DNA of 39,890 nt from Paractinoplanes ferrugineus (GCF_016862195.1 NZ_BOMM01000033.1:1-39890), one strand, 5' to 3'. Numbered from the stretch's first letter, positions 23,805-31,876 are shown. Notes: a model not told the origin generated them from the sequence alone. Translations and numbers: made by a program.

Positions 23805-25382
23805 ATGAGCACGCAACCGTCCGAGGACATTGACCGTCCCGATGATGTCGAAGCACCGGTGACCGGTGTTCCGGCGACCAGCGCTCAGGCGACCGGGGAC
23901 GGGTTCGTCCGTGGACTCTCCGAGGCGATCGGTGGACCGCTCGGATCGCACGCCGTGCGGCCCGACGCGCGGCGCGGGCGGTTCTGGACGGCGGCGCGGA
24001 TCATCCTCGCGCTGACCTGCCTCACGCTGGCGTTCTCATGGGTGCAGAAGTCCCCCTGCCAGACCGGTGACTGGCAGAAGAACATCCAGTACACCCGGTT
24101 CTGCTACACCGACGTGCTCGCGCTCTATTACGCCGAAGGACTCAACGAGGGCAAAGTTCCCTACCAGGATCACGCCGTGGAATACCCGGTGGTGACCGGC
24201 TACTTCATGGGTGCCCTCGGACTGCCGATCCACGCCTACGGTGTGAAGCACCCGGACATCAACCAGGGTCGGTGGTTCTACAACGCGAACGCCCTGGTGC
24301 TCTCCGCGCTCGCGGTGGCGACCGCCGCCGTCATCCTCGCGCTCCGCCGACGGCGACCCTGGGACGCGGCGATCTTCGCGCTGTCCCCGATCATCTTCTT
24401 CACCGCCACCGTCAACTGGGACTTCCTCGCCATCGGGTTCGCGGCGTTCGGGCTCTACCTATGGGCGAAACGCAAGCCGGCCTGGGCCGGCGTGTTCCTG
24501 GGATTGGGCGCGGCGGCGAAACTGTGGCCGCTGTTCATCCTCGGACCGATGCTGGTGCTGGCCCTGCGCTCGAAGACGGTGCGGGCGTGGGCCGTGGCCT
24601 TCGGGACCACGGCTCTGACCTGGATCGCGGTCAACTTCCCGGTCTGGTACCTATGGCATGAGAGTTGGCTGCGGTTCTTCCGACTCAACAGTGAGCGGCC
24701 GGTCGACTGGGGCACCCTCTGGTACATCGGGCGTTACCTCGACGGCAAGTGGCACAACGGCAGCCAGGGTGACCAGGGCCCCTTCCAATGGCTGAGCAAT
24801 CACGTGCCAACCCTCAACCTCGTGACGTACGGGCTTTTCGGGCTCGCCTGCGTCGGAATCGCCTTCCTGGCCCTGACCGCCCCGCGCCGCCCCCGCCTGG
24901 CCCAGCTGTCCTTCCTGGTTGTCGCCGCGTTCCTGATCTTCAGCAAGGTCTGGTCGCAGCAGTACGTCCTGTGGCTGCTCCCGCTGATCGTGCTGGCCCG
25001 GCCGCGCTGGGGCGCGATCATCGCCTGGACGGTGGCCGAGTTCGGCTACTTCACCGCGTTCTACGCCGAGCTGCTCGGCGCCGGTGGCAAGCCGGTGATC
25101 CCCGAGGGCACGTTCGTGCTGGCCTCGACCCTGCGCATCGTCACCGTCGCGGTCCTCTGTGGCCTGGTGATCCGCGAGATCTGGCGTCCCGAGCTCGACG
25201 CGGTCCGGCAGTCCTACTCCGACGACCCCGACGGTGGCCCGCTCAACGAGCCGGACGCCCGCTGGATCGACGCCCTGCGGCGCACTTTTGGCATCGGCCC
25301 CAAGCCGAAGCCGAAGGTCGACGAGGAGGCCGAGGCCCAGCCTCCCGCCGAGCCCACCCCCGCCGGGGCGTCCGCTTCTTGA
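23805..25382 (+). CDS. GT87-like polyprenyl-phosphate-dependent mannosyltransferase, integral membrane
   Basis: 525 residues. After a cytosolic tail of about 60 residues comes a first helix, then an outer loop with YTDVLALYYAEGL and the EYPVVTGYFM motif. This is typical of GT-C enzymes of the GT87 (DUF2029) family, such as actinobacterial mannosyltransferases of lipomannan synthesis. About ten further helices follow (for example IIFFTATVNWDFLAIGFAAFGL). The C-terminal 60 residues are hydrophilic and Pro/Glu-rich. Position and topology match Rv0051, next to ponA in mycobacteria. No clear ribosome-binding site precedes the ATG, so it may be leaderless. It ends 15 bp from the convergent membrane protein gene. 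Confidence 0.85.
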   Translation: MSTQPSEDIDRPDDVEAPVTGVPATSAQATGDGFVRGLSEAIGGPLGSHAVRPDARRGRFWTAARIILALTCLTLAFSWVQKSPCQTGDWQKNIQYTRFCYTDVLALYYAEGLNEGKVPYQDHAVEYPVVTGYFMGALGLPIHAYGVKHPDINQGRWFYNANALVLSALAVATAAVILALRRRRPWDAAIFALSPIIFFTATVNWDFLAIGFAAFGLYLWAKRKPAWAGVFLGLGAAAKLWPLFILGPMLVLALRSKTVRAWAVAFGTTALTWIAVNFPVWYLWHESWLRFFRLNSERPVDWGTLWYIGRYLDGKWHNGSQGDQGPFQWLSNHVPTLNLVTYGLFGLACVGIAFLALTAPRRPRLAQLSFLVVAAFLIFSKVWSQQYVLWLLPLIVLARPRWGAIIAWTVAEFGYFTAFYAELLGAGGKPVIPEGTFVLASTLRIVTVAVLCGLVIREIWRPELDAVRQSYSDDPDGGPLNEPDARWIDALRRTFGIGPKPKPKVDEEAEAQPPAEPTPAGASAS

Positions 25383-25397
25383 CCGGCGCTCTCGCGG

Positions 25398-28300
25398 CTA
25401 CCTCCCGGCAGTCTGGAGGGGGCTCACCGGTTGAGTCTGGCCGGGCAGGATCACTTGACCTGTCTGGCCCGGCTGCGTTCCTTGACCCGGCTGCGTTCCT
25501 TGGCCCGGTTGCGTGCCCAGGCCCGGTTGGTTGGGGAAGCCCGACGGGTTGATGCCGGGCTGGTTCGAGCCGGGCTGGTTCGAGCCGGGCTGTTGGGGCT
25601 GGTTCGCCGGCGGGCTGAGCCGGAACACGACCGCGTCGTCCAGGTCCTCGCGGGTGATACCGAGTGAGTCGACCGGCACGTCGCCGGCCCGTTCCCACGG
25701 CGTGCCGGTGACGTAGCCGCGCAGCAGAAGAACAGTGGTGACGCCCCGCGTCTTCAGGTAGGCGACGCTCGCCTGGTCAGGGAACGCCGCGACGTTTCGG
25801 CGCAGGTCCGCTTGACGTCCGGCGGCGAAACCCCCGGCACCGTTCGCCATCCGCTGGAAGCGGGTCGTGGACCACAGCATCACGGTCTGGTCGGTCAGCT
25901 CGCCGGTCGGCAGCACGAGCATCGGTCCGGTGATCGTACGCATCGAGGTCGGCTGATCCGGGACGACTGGGTGGGCGGTGGAGTTCCAGCCTTCGACCAG
26001 CACCAGGACCAGCGGGATCATGGTGGCGGCACGGAGCCACGGGCCGGGCCACGGCGGAATCCGGTGCTCGGCCCAGTGGTCGGCACGGCGGACGAACTCG
26101 GCCACCGCCCCGGCAGCAAGGACCGCAAGCAACAGCGTCACCCAGAGCATGAGCCGGCCGGGGATGCGGCTGCCGACCGACGCGGGCAGGTGGCCGAAGA
26201 GGGGCAGGTAGGTCCAGCGGCCGTCGAAGAAGTTGGTGCCGAGCGTCAGGATGACCGTGCCGGCCAGGCCGGCCAGCAGGAACAGGCGCTGCCACAGCGT
26301 CCAGATGGAGAAGGCCAGCCCGGCCAAGGCGAGGGCGTAGAGGACGAAGCCCGGCAGCAGCGACATCTCGGCCGGCCAGGCCAACGACGATCGAGGTACG
26401 GAGTGCGGGCCGCCCCAGATGCGCGACTCGGCCGGGCCGATCAACAGGCTGCGCAGCGGCGGCGAGAAGAACTTGATCTCGGCAATGGCTGTCGACGCGC
26501 CGGAACTCTTGAAGTACGGAAGGGCGATCAGCGCGGCGACACCGACCACGATCAGTGGTCCGATGATGTCGGTCGCCAGCAGCCGCCAGCCCAGCACCGG
26601 GCGCTCGACGGGCCGGCGCCACCAGCGGATCGGCACCCGCACCAGTAAGCCGAGCAAAATCAGACCCAGCACGCCCAGGAACGGCAGGCCGAGCGAGAAA
26701 CCCAGACTGACCTGCCACGCCGCGACCAGCCAGCCGGCCGCCGCCCAGCCGGCGCTGCGGTGCGTACGTCGGAAGCCGCGCCGCATCGACCAGCCGTGCC
26801 CGCGAGCCAGCATGGCGAGCGCGAGCGGGATGCCGCCGGCCGAGATGATGTCGAGGTGCCCCTCCTGGGCAAGGCGCCACGGGGCGTACGCGAAGGCGAC
26901 CGCGGCCACGGCGGCCCCGGTGCGACCCGCGCCCAACTGCCGGACCAGGGCGTACGAGCCGATCAGCAGCAGCGCGTGGGCCAGCACGAAAAGGATGTTG
27001 TAGCGCAGCGTCGCAGCCAGTGGACCGGCACCAAGCATGCCGGCCGGGGCGTAGCCGAGCAGGCTGTCACCGAAGGCGAAGCTGTTGACCTCGGGGAAGA
27101 ACGCGTTCGACTGCCACAGCTTGACCGGGTCGGTGAGCAGGATGTGCCCACCCCAGGCAACCTGCCAGGCTTGCCGGGCCGGGTCGGCGGCGTCTTGCGG
27201 CAGAGTGTGCAGTGGATATTGCAGGGCGGGCCAGGTCAGCGCCACAGCCATGGCCAGGGCGATGTAGGTGACCACGGCGTACTCGTGGATCAGAGCCCGG
27301 CCCAGCACCCGCAGCCCGCGCCGGATGCGCCCCGGCCCACGCTCGGGCGCGCTGGCGAACGCTCGCCACGGATCGGGCGGTACGTGCGCGGGTCGATCGC
27401 TGGGCAGGGGTTCCTTGAGCTTGACCGCCGGGCCAAACTCCGGCGAAACGCCCACTTCGGACGATGGCCCGCCGGTGAACCCAGCCGCCGCGGCCATGGC
27501 ACCGACCGGCGGTTTCTCAACCGGCGGTTTCCCAACTGTCGCGGGGACAGCTTGCGCGGGGATATGCGGCCCGGCCGTTTCCCGCTTTCCGAAGGAGATC
27601 AGACGCCGCCACCCGGACCGCCCCGGCGCCGTCGCCGACCCTGCCACGCCCGACCCTGCCACGCCCGACCCTGCCACGCCCGACCCTGCCACGCCCGATC
27701 CTGACGCGCCCGACTCCGGTACGGCCGGCTGCGTCAATGTCGAGGAGATAGCGGGAGGAGCCTCGGTCGCTTTGTCGAGCAGTGCGGCCCGAGCCGTCTC
27801 CGACATCGGCGGCCCAGGCTTCGCGGCCGAACCCGCCGTTGCCGAACCCGTGGTTGCCGAACCTGTGGCTGTCGAACCCGTGGCTGCCTGTGCCGGGTCT
27901 GCCGTCGGTTTCGCCCGGCTCGTGGGCACCGCTGCAGGGCCTGCCGCTGCTTTCGCTGGGCCCGCGCCTGGCTGAGCTGGGCCCGCGCCTGGCTGAGCTG
28001 GGCCCGCGCCTGGCTGAGCCGGGCGGGAGAGCGGCAACGGATTGGCAGACGGCAGCGGGTTGGTGGGCGAGAGCGAGCCGGCGGCCGGCGGATTGGCGGG
28101 CGAAGGCTGGCGGGCGGACGGGTTGATGGGCGCGGGCGAGCGGCCGGCCGGCGGGTTGATGGGCGAGGGCGAGTCGGCGGCCGGCGGGTTGATGGGCGAG
28201 GGCGAGTCGGCGGCCGGCGGGTTGGTGGGCGCGGGCGGGTTGGTGGGTGCCGGCGGTGAGAGGTCGCCCTGCTGGGCCGTAGGAGGGCCGCCCTTGCCCG

Positions 28301-28472
28301 CGGGTGCTGGCCGTGGCGTCTCGGGTGCTGGGCGCAGGGTCTCGGGTGCTGGCCGCGGTGCGTCGGGCGCCGGGCGTGGTGTCTCTAAGGCCGGGCGCAG
28401 GGTGTCGGAATCGGGGGCACGGGGGGCCGGCGGGGTGGGGGCCGGGGACTGCTTCGGCTGGTCGGTGGTCAT
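25398..28472 (-). CDS. Large multi-span membrane protein, GT-C-like, with repetitive termini
   Basis: 1024 residues in three parts. Residues 1 to about 390 are a low-complexity cytosolic region made of several repeat families (ETPRPAP, 11-residue PPAADSPSPIN, PAQPGAG, SGVAG). The middle has about eleven membrane helices. The first outer loop (HTLPQDAADPARQAWQVAWG) recalls the Asp-containing loop of GT-C glycosyltransferases, and YAPWRLAQEGHLDII follows. The C terminus has an outer soluble part and a tail of GSNQP and GTQPGQ repeats. A GGGGAGA ribosome-binding site precedes the ATG. It lies 24 bp after the endonuclease IV gene, so they may share a transcript. It probably transfers sugars to envelope lipids, but no donor or acceptor is visible. 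Confidence 0.82.
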   Translation of the reverse strand: MTTDQPKQSPAPTPPAPRAPDSDTLRPALETPRPAPDAPRPAPETLRPAPETPRPAPAGKGGPPTAQQGDLSPPAPTNPPAPTNPPAADSPSPINPPAADSPSPINPPAGRSPAPINPSARQPSPANPPAAGSLSPTNPLPSANPLPLSRPAQPGAGPAQPGAGPAQPGAGPAKAAAGPAAVPTSRAKPTADPAQAATGSTATGSATTGSATAGSAAKPGPPMSETARAALLDKATEAPPAISSTLTQPAVPESGASGSGVAGSGVAGSGVAGSGVAGSATAPGRSGWRRLISFGKRETAGPHIPAQAVPATVGKPPVEKPPVGAMAAAAGFTGGPSSEVGVSPEFGPAVKLKEPLPSDRPAHVPPDPWRAFASAPERGPGRIRRGLRVLGRALIHEYAVVTYIALAMAVALTWPALQYPLHTLPQDAADPARQAWQVAWGGHILLTDPVKLWQSNAFFPEVNSFAFGDSLLGYAPAGMLGAGPLAATLRYNILFVLAHALLLIGSYALVRQLGAGRTGAAVAAVAFAYAPWRLAQEGHLDIISAGGIPLALAMLARGHGWSMRRGFRRTHRSAGWAAAGWLVAAWQVSLGFSLGLPFLGVLGLILLGLLVRVPIRWWRRPVERPVLGWRLLATDIIGPLIVVGVAALIALPYFKSSGASTAIAEIKFFSPPLRSLLIGPAESRIWGGPHSVPRSSLAWPAEMSLLPGFVLYALALAGLAFSIWTLWQRLFLLAGLAGTVILTLGTNFFDGRWTYLPLFGHLPASVGSRIPGRLMLWVTLLLAVLAAGAVAEFVRRADHWAEHRIPPWPGPWLRAATMIPLVLVLVEGWNSTAHPVVPDQPTSMRTITGPMLVLPTGELTDQTVMLWSTTRFQRMANGAGGFAAGRQADLRRNVAAFPDQASVAYLKTRGVTTVLLLRGYVTGTPWERAGDVPVDSLGITREDLDDAVVFRLSPPANQPQQPGSNQPGSNQPGINPSGFPNQPGLGTQPGQGTQPGQGTQPGQTGQVILPGQTQPVSPLQTAGR
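27637..27711. repeat. 15-bp tandem repeat, about 5 copies
   Basis: Units of GACCCTGCCACGCCC repeat in register with the reading frame and encode SGVAG pentapeptides in the membrane protein's cytosolic region. The last unit is diverged. Confidence 0.9.
27960..28022. repeat. 21-bp tandem repeat, 3 copies
   Basis: Three near-identical 21-bp units (GCCCGCGCCTGGCTGAGCTG plus one base) encode PAQPGAG heptapeptides in the same protein. Confidence 0.9.
28100..28235. repeat. 33-bp tandem repeat
   Basis: Units with period 33 bp, the clearest starting at 28168 and 28201, encode the 11-residue PPAADSPSPIN. Flanking copies are diverged. A separate 21-bp repeat encoding ETPRPAP-type units lies at about 28318-28390. 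Confidence 0.85.
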
Positions 28473-28496
28473 GGTTCTCCCCAGTCAGCAGGCGCG

Positions 28497-29273
28497 TCAG
28501 CGGCCCGCCCGCTCCCGCAGGAGGGCGATGTCGGCGGTCTGGCCCTCGACGCCGCCGGGCGTCTCGACGACGGCCGGGGCGCCGGAGGCGCGGATCGCGG
28601 CCACCACCAGCTCCGGGTCGATCTTGCCATTACCGAGGTTGTCGTGCCTGTCCTGGCCGGAGTCGAAACCGCCCTTGGAGTCGTTGGCGTGGATCAGGTC
28701 GATCCGGCCGGTGATCGCTTTGACGCGGTCGACGATGCCGATCAGGTCTTCGCCGCCGGCGAACGCGTGGCAGGTGTCGAGGCAGAAGCCGGCGCCGAAG
28801 CTGCCCACGGCGTCCCACAGGCGGGCCAGGTCGTCGAAGCGACGGGCGCAGGCGTTGTCGCCGCCCGCGGTGTTCTCGATCAGGATCGGCAGAGGCAGGC
28901 CACCGTCCTTCTCCGCGTACTCGAAGGCCTTGCGCCAGTTCTCGAAGCCGGCCGCCAGGTCGGCGTCTTTGCCGACGTGTCCGCCGTGCACGATCAGGCC
29001 CTTCGCGCCCAGCTCGGCGGCGGCCTGGGCATGCGCCATGAGCAGCTTGCGGCTCGGGATGCGGATGCGGTTGTTGGGCGACGCGACGTTCACGATGTAG
29101 GGCGCGTGGATGTAGATGTCCACCTCGGACTCGCGCAGGGCCGCGGCATCCGCACGCGGTTTGGGGGACTTGTAACCCTGCGGGTCGGTCAGGAAGAACT
29201 GGACGGCGTCGGCACCGCGGGCGGTGGCCGCCTCCAGCGGGTCGGTGGGATCGACATGGGCTCCGATGCGCAT
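28497..29273 (-). CDS. nfo: Endonuclease IV (AP endonuclease, deoxyribonuclease IV)
   Basis: 258 residues, TIM-barrel AP endonuclease 2 family. All metal-site positions of E. coli Nfo have counterparts: His56 (HAPY), His96/99 (VHGGH), Glu133 (LIENTAG), Asp166 and His169 (LDTCHAF), His195 (IHANDSK), Asp208 and His210 (DRHDNLG) and Glu237 (VETPGG). It cuts abasic DNA during base excision repair. The ATG of MRIGAHV is chosen as the family start; the frame extends 15 codons further without support. TAGGCT lies 7 bases upstream with no ribosome-binding site, suggesting a leaderless mRNA. It is divergent from the surface-protein gene. Confidence 0.94.
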   Translation of the reverse strand: MRIGAHVDPTDPLEAATARGADAVQFFLTDPQGYKSPKPRADAAALRESEVDIYIHAPYIVNVASPNNRIRIPSRKLLMAHAQAAAELGAKGLIVHGGHVGKDADLAAGFENWRKAFEYAEKDGGLPLPILIENTAGGDNACARRFDDLARLWDAVGSFGAGFCLDTCHAFAGGEDLIGIVDRVKAITGRIDLIHANDSKGGFDSGQDRHDNLGNGKIDPELVVAAIRASGAPAVVETPGGVEGQTADIALLRERAGR

Positions 29274-29280
29274 GGGGAAG

Positions 29281-29286
29281 AGCCTA
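29281..29286 (-). promoter_or_regulatory. Candidate -10 for leaderless nfo
   Basis: TAGGCT read leftward ends 7 bases from the nfo ATG. The same hexamer precedes pcnA. Confidence 0.4.
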
Positions 29287-29379
29287 CGACGGGGGTGCGA
29301 CGCTTTCTGCCGCGTCACCGTGCCGCATCAGACCTCGTTTACCCCCATCGAGACATTCGTCCAACTGGGGAGATGGTTC

Positions 29380-30360
29380 ATGTCGCGGCAGTTCCGATAC
29401 CGGAGCACGGCGTTGGTGCTGGGCGGACTGATCGTCGGCGCACCGTTGCTGTTGGCCGGGACGGCGAGCGCCGAACAGCTGGGCCCGGTCGGACGCCAGG
29501 TGACCTTCGGCGGGGGCGGGATCATGGGCTTCTCCTGCCGTTCGCACCCGGACGTGGAATCGCTGGTGGTGCCGGCCAAGAGCAAGGTGCGGTTGATCAA
29601 CCGCACCGGTTACAGCGCGCGGCTGCTGCTCGCCGGCAAATCGAAGGGCACGCTGCCCGACGACTCGTTCACCGAGGTGGTCTTCCGTCGCGGGACCACG
29701 TCGGTCACGCTCAAGCCGAACTGCCCGGTCGGTGAGGACGTCGCGCCGCTCATGGTGACGGCCTCGCCGTCGGCCGCGGCCGCGCCACCGAAACCGAGCC
29801 CGGAGCCGACCGGCGACCACTCGAGCTCGGCGGCCGCCGTGTCGGCGGGCTCGCCGGACGCGCCGACCCGGCCGGGTGCGGGCACGAAGCGGTCCGACTC
29901 GGCGCCGGCCAAGCGGCCCAGGACCACGATCGCCGGTCACGGCGGGGTTCGGAAGCCGAGGCTGCGGACCTCGTCGGTCGCCCGGGCCGCTACGACGGAG
30001 GTGCAGGCCATGCCTCAGGGCGGCAATGCGCCGAAGATCAAGACCAAGCGGCCGGACGGTACGGCGGGAAGTCCGACGCCGACGTTCGCGGGCATGCCGC
30101 CCGGTGACGAGAAGGCACTGCTCCCCGGCGTACCGCAGCTTGATCCGGCGCCGACCGCGCAGGAAGCCGCACCGACGGCAAACAGCCCGACGCCCGCCGA
30201 GGTCGCCGCGGCGGAGCCGGTGGCGACGATGGAGCCGATGCCCGAGTCCGGGCCGATCGGACTTCTCGGGCTGATCGCCGCAGTGTGTGTGCTGGGCGTC
30301 GGGACAGCGACAATTCGGGCGATCGTGTCGCGACGTGCAAATCGGGCAAATATGGCGTAA
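29380..30360 (+). CDS. Secreted, membrane-anchored protein with cupredoxin-like N-terminal domain
   Basis: 326 residues. A signal peptide (about 1-31, ending ASA) is followed by a beta-rich domain of about 95 residues (VTFGGGGIMGFSC, SHPDVESLVVPAKSKVRLIN, later KPNCPVG). Its layout resembles a cupredoxin fold, with two Cys that may form a disulfide. A long disordered Pro/Ala/Thr linker leads to a C-terminal membrane helix (about 295-318, starting GPIGLLGLIAAVC) and a basic tail, so the domain is displayed outside the membrane. GGGGAGA lies 6 bases before the ATG. A terminator lies 110 bp downstream. Function is unknown; copper binding is not supported by a full ligand set. Confidence 0.8.
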   Translation: MSRQFRYRSTALVLGGLIVGAPLLLAGTASAEQLGPVGRQVTFGGGGIMGFSCRSHPDVESLVVPAKSKVRLINRTGYSARLLLAGKSKGTLPDDSFTEVVFRRGTTSVTLKPNCPVGEDVAPLMVTASPSAAAAPPKPSPEPTGDHSSSAAAVSAGSPDAPTRPGAGTKRSDSAPAKRPRTTIAGHGGVRKPRLRTSSVARAATTEVQAMPQGGNAPKIKTKRPDGTAGSPTPTFAGMPPGDEKALLPGVPQLDPAPTAQEAAPTANSPTPAEVAAAEPVATMEPMPESGPIGLLGLIAAVCVLGVGTATIRAIVSRRANRANMA

Positions 30361-30472
30361 CGTGGCCGTCAACAAGCTCCGCGGGGCGGCCGTGTCCAAC
30401 CTCATCGGTGTGGTCGTTCCTCCCCAGGTCCCACCCAGCGAATGCGGATCGGGCGCCCCGCGGCTGTAAGTG

Positions 30473-30502
30473 AAGGACCCCGTCGGCCGGCGGGGTCCTT
30501 TT
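30473..30502 (+). terminator. Intrinsic terminator upstream of the rpsF operon
   Basis: AAGGACCCCG (30473-30482) pairs perfectly with CGGGGTCCTT (30491-30500) around an 8-base loop, followed by TT. It ends the transcript of the surface-protein gene and isolates the rpsF promoter. Confidence 0.9.
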
Positions 30503-30517
30503 CCGTTGCCAGCCGAT

Positions 30518-30546
30518 TTGGGCAGGTCGGCCCACCTGGGTATGCT
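30518..30546 (+). promoter_or_regulatory. Candidate promoter of the rpsF-ssb-rpsR-rplI operon
   Basis: TTGGGC (30518-30523) and TATGCT (30541-30546) are separated by exactly 17 bases. They lie directly after the upstream terminator and would give a leader of about 118 bases before rpsF. Confidence 0.6.
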
Positions 30547-30616
30547 TGCTCGGTTCGCAGTGTCGACGCCGTGGGCGGCAGTTGATCCCACGGCTTTTCG
30601 CTGCGACGGACACAAG

Positions 30617-30661
30617 ACCTCCTGCCGCGGAGATACCGCGGCCGTCAAGCCCACAGGAGGT
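30617..30661 (+). promoter_or_regulatory. Ribosomal S6:S18-type leader structure sequestering the rpsF RBS
   Basis: ACCTCCTG (30617-30624) pairs perfectly with CAGGAGGT (30654-30661), which is the rpsF ribosome-binding site. Inside, CCGCGG (30625-30630) and CCGCGG (30636-30641) form a second helix with loop AGATA. The 12-base bulge on the 3' side begins with CCG (30642-30644). A two-helix element with a bulged CCG just before rpsF is the known autoregulatory S6:S18 binding motif. Binding would hold the ribosome-binding site closed. Confidence 0.65.
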
Positions 30662-30670
30662 GAGAAAGTC

Positions 30671-30961
30671 TTGCGTCATTACGAACTCATGGTGATCCTC
30701 GATCCTTCACTCGAGGAGCGCACCGTCGCCCCGTCGCTCGACCAGTACCTGAACGTGATCAGGACCGCGGGTGGCTCGGTGGAGAAGCTCGACGTCTGGG
30801 GCCGTCGCCGGCTCTCGTTCGAGATCAACAAGAAGGCCGAAGGCATCTACGCCGTCGTCGATCTTCAGGCGACCCCCGCGGCCGTCGCCGAGCTGGACCG
30901 TCAGCTGCGGCTCAACGAGAACATCCTGCGTACCAAGGTCATCCGGCCCGAGACCCGCTGA
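30671..30961 (+). CDS. rpsF: 30S ribosomal protein S6
   Basis: 96 residues. MRHYELMVILDPSLEER and the later VWGRRRLSFEINKKAEGIY are characteristic of S6, which binds 16S rRNA together with S18. The start codon is TTG, chosen because it gives the invariant RHYE N terminus and follows the strong AGGAGGTGA by 6 bases. The weak codon and the paired ribosome-binding site both point to translational control. It is first in an operon with ssb, rpsR and rplI. Confidence 0.96.
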   Translation: MRHYELMVILDPSLEERTVAPSLDQYLNVIRTAGGSVEKLDVWGRRRLSFEINKKAEGIYAVVDLQATPAAVAELDRQLRLNENILRTKVIRPETR

Positions 30962-30963
30962 TC

Positions 30964-31005
30964 CTCGTTTTTGTCAGGGGGTTCTGAGAACCTCCTACGA
31001 ACGAG
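30964..31005 (+). other. Structured rpsF-ssb intercistronic RNA
   Basis: A 9-bp hairpin (30976-30984 with 30988-30996, loop TGA, one G-T pair) is enclosed by a 6-bp helix, CTCGTT (30964-30969) with AACGAG (31000-31005). No T-run follows, so it is not a standard terminator. It could be a processing site or adjust ssb output. Confidence 0.5.
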
Positions 31006-31026
31006 AACAGCGGCGAGGAGTAGATC

Positions 31027-31587
31027 ATGGCAGGAGAAACCGTTATCACGGTCGTCGGGAACCTCACCGACGATCCCGAGCTGCGCTTCACCCCGTCGGG
31101 TGCGGCGGTTGCCAAGTTCCGCATCGCGTCCACGCCGCGGACCATGGACCGCCAGTCAGGCGAGTGGAAAGACGGCGAGCCACTGTTCCTAGCGTGCAAC
31201 ATCTGGCGTGACGCTGCCGAGCACGTCGCCGAGTCGCTTCAGCGCGGCTCACGGGTGATCGTGCAGGGCCGGCTGCGCCAGCGGTCTTACGAGACCCGCG
31301 AGGGAGAGAAGCGCACCGTCTACGAACTCGAGGTCGACGAGATCGGCCCGTCCCTGCGATACGCCACGGCGAAGGTGCAGCGGATGAACCGCTCCGGCGG
31401 CGCTGGAGGTGGCGGCTTCGGCGCCTCCAACGGCGGTGGTAGTGGCGGTGGCGGCAACCGGCAGCCCACCAGCGGTGGCGGCGGAGGTAACAACTTCGAC
31501 GACCCGTGGGCTACAGCCGCTCCGGCCCAGGGCAGCCGTCCCAGCGGCGGCGGCAACTCCTCGTTCGACGACGAGCCTCCCTTCTAG
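31027..31587 (+). CDS. ssb: Single-stranded DNA-binding protein
   Basis: 186 residues. The OB fold covers about 1-115 (ETVITVVGNLTDDPELRFTP, then SRVIVQGRLRQRSYE). A Gly/Asn-rich flexible linker and the acidic tip FDDEPPF, the partner-docking tail, complete a standard SSB. It coats single-stranded DNA in replication and repair. GAGGAG lies 6 bases before the ATG. Its place between rpsF and rpsR is conserved in actinobacteria. Confidence 0.97.
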   Translation: MAGETVITVVGNLTDDPELRFTPSGAAVAKFRIASTPRTMDRQSGEWKDGEPLFLACNIWRDAAEHVAESLQRGSRVIVQGRLRQRSYETREGEKRTVYELEVDEIGPSLRYATAKVQRMNRSGGAGGGGFGASNGGGSGGGGNRQPTSGGGGGNNFDDPWATAAPAQGSRPSGGGNSSFDDEPPF

Positions 31588-31622
31588 CCCGCGAGGGCTG
31601 CACGAGTTCAGGAGTAAGAGCA

Positions 31623-31862
31623 ATGGCTAAGGCTGCGGCACTGCGCAAGCCGAAGAAGAAGGTGAACCCGCTCGACAAGGACGGGATCACCTACATCGAC
31701 TACAAGGACACCGCCCTGCTGCGGAAGTTCATCTCCGACCGGGGCAAGATCCGTGCCCGCCGGGTCACCGGAGTGACCTCCCAGCAGCAGCGGCAGATCG
31801 CCCGCGCGGTCAAGAACGCCCGCGAGATGGCGCTCCTGCCGTACACGGCGACGGCGCGCTGA
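31623..31862 (+). CDS. rpsR: 30S ribosomal protein S18, cysteine-free form
   Basis: 79 residues. YIDYKDTALLRKFISDRGKI, RARRVTG and REMALLPYT identify S18. The N-terminal part reads KPKKKVNPLDKDG, with no Cys pair, so this is the zinc-independent (C-minus) form. It binds S6 in the small subunit platform. AGGAG precedes the ATG. The gene lies 35 bp after ssb and 14 bp before rplI. Confidence 0.96.
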   Translation: MAKAAALRKPKKKVNPLDKDGITYIDYKDTALLRKFISDRGKIRARRVTGVTSQQQRQIARAVKNAREMALLPYTATAR

Positions 31863-31876
31863 GGAAGGTCTGCCAA

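Noticed and set aside
27637..28390. Clustered short repeats resembling a CRISPR array
   Set aside because: Repeats are contiguous without unique spacers, are in frame, and encode peptide repeats; no cas genes are nearby.
30362..30469. GTG-started 35-codon frame between the surface protein and the rpsF terminator
   Set aside because: No ribosome-binding site, overlaps nothing conserved, and ends in the terminator approach; codon bias alone is not enough.
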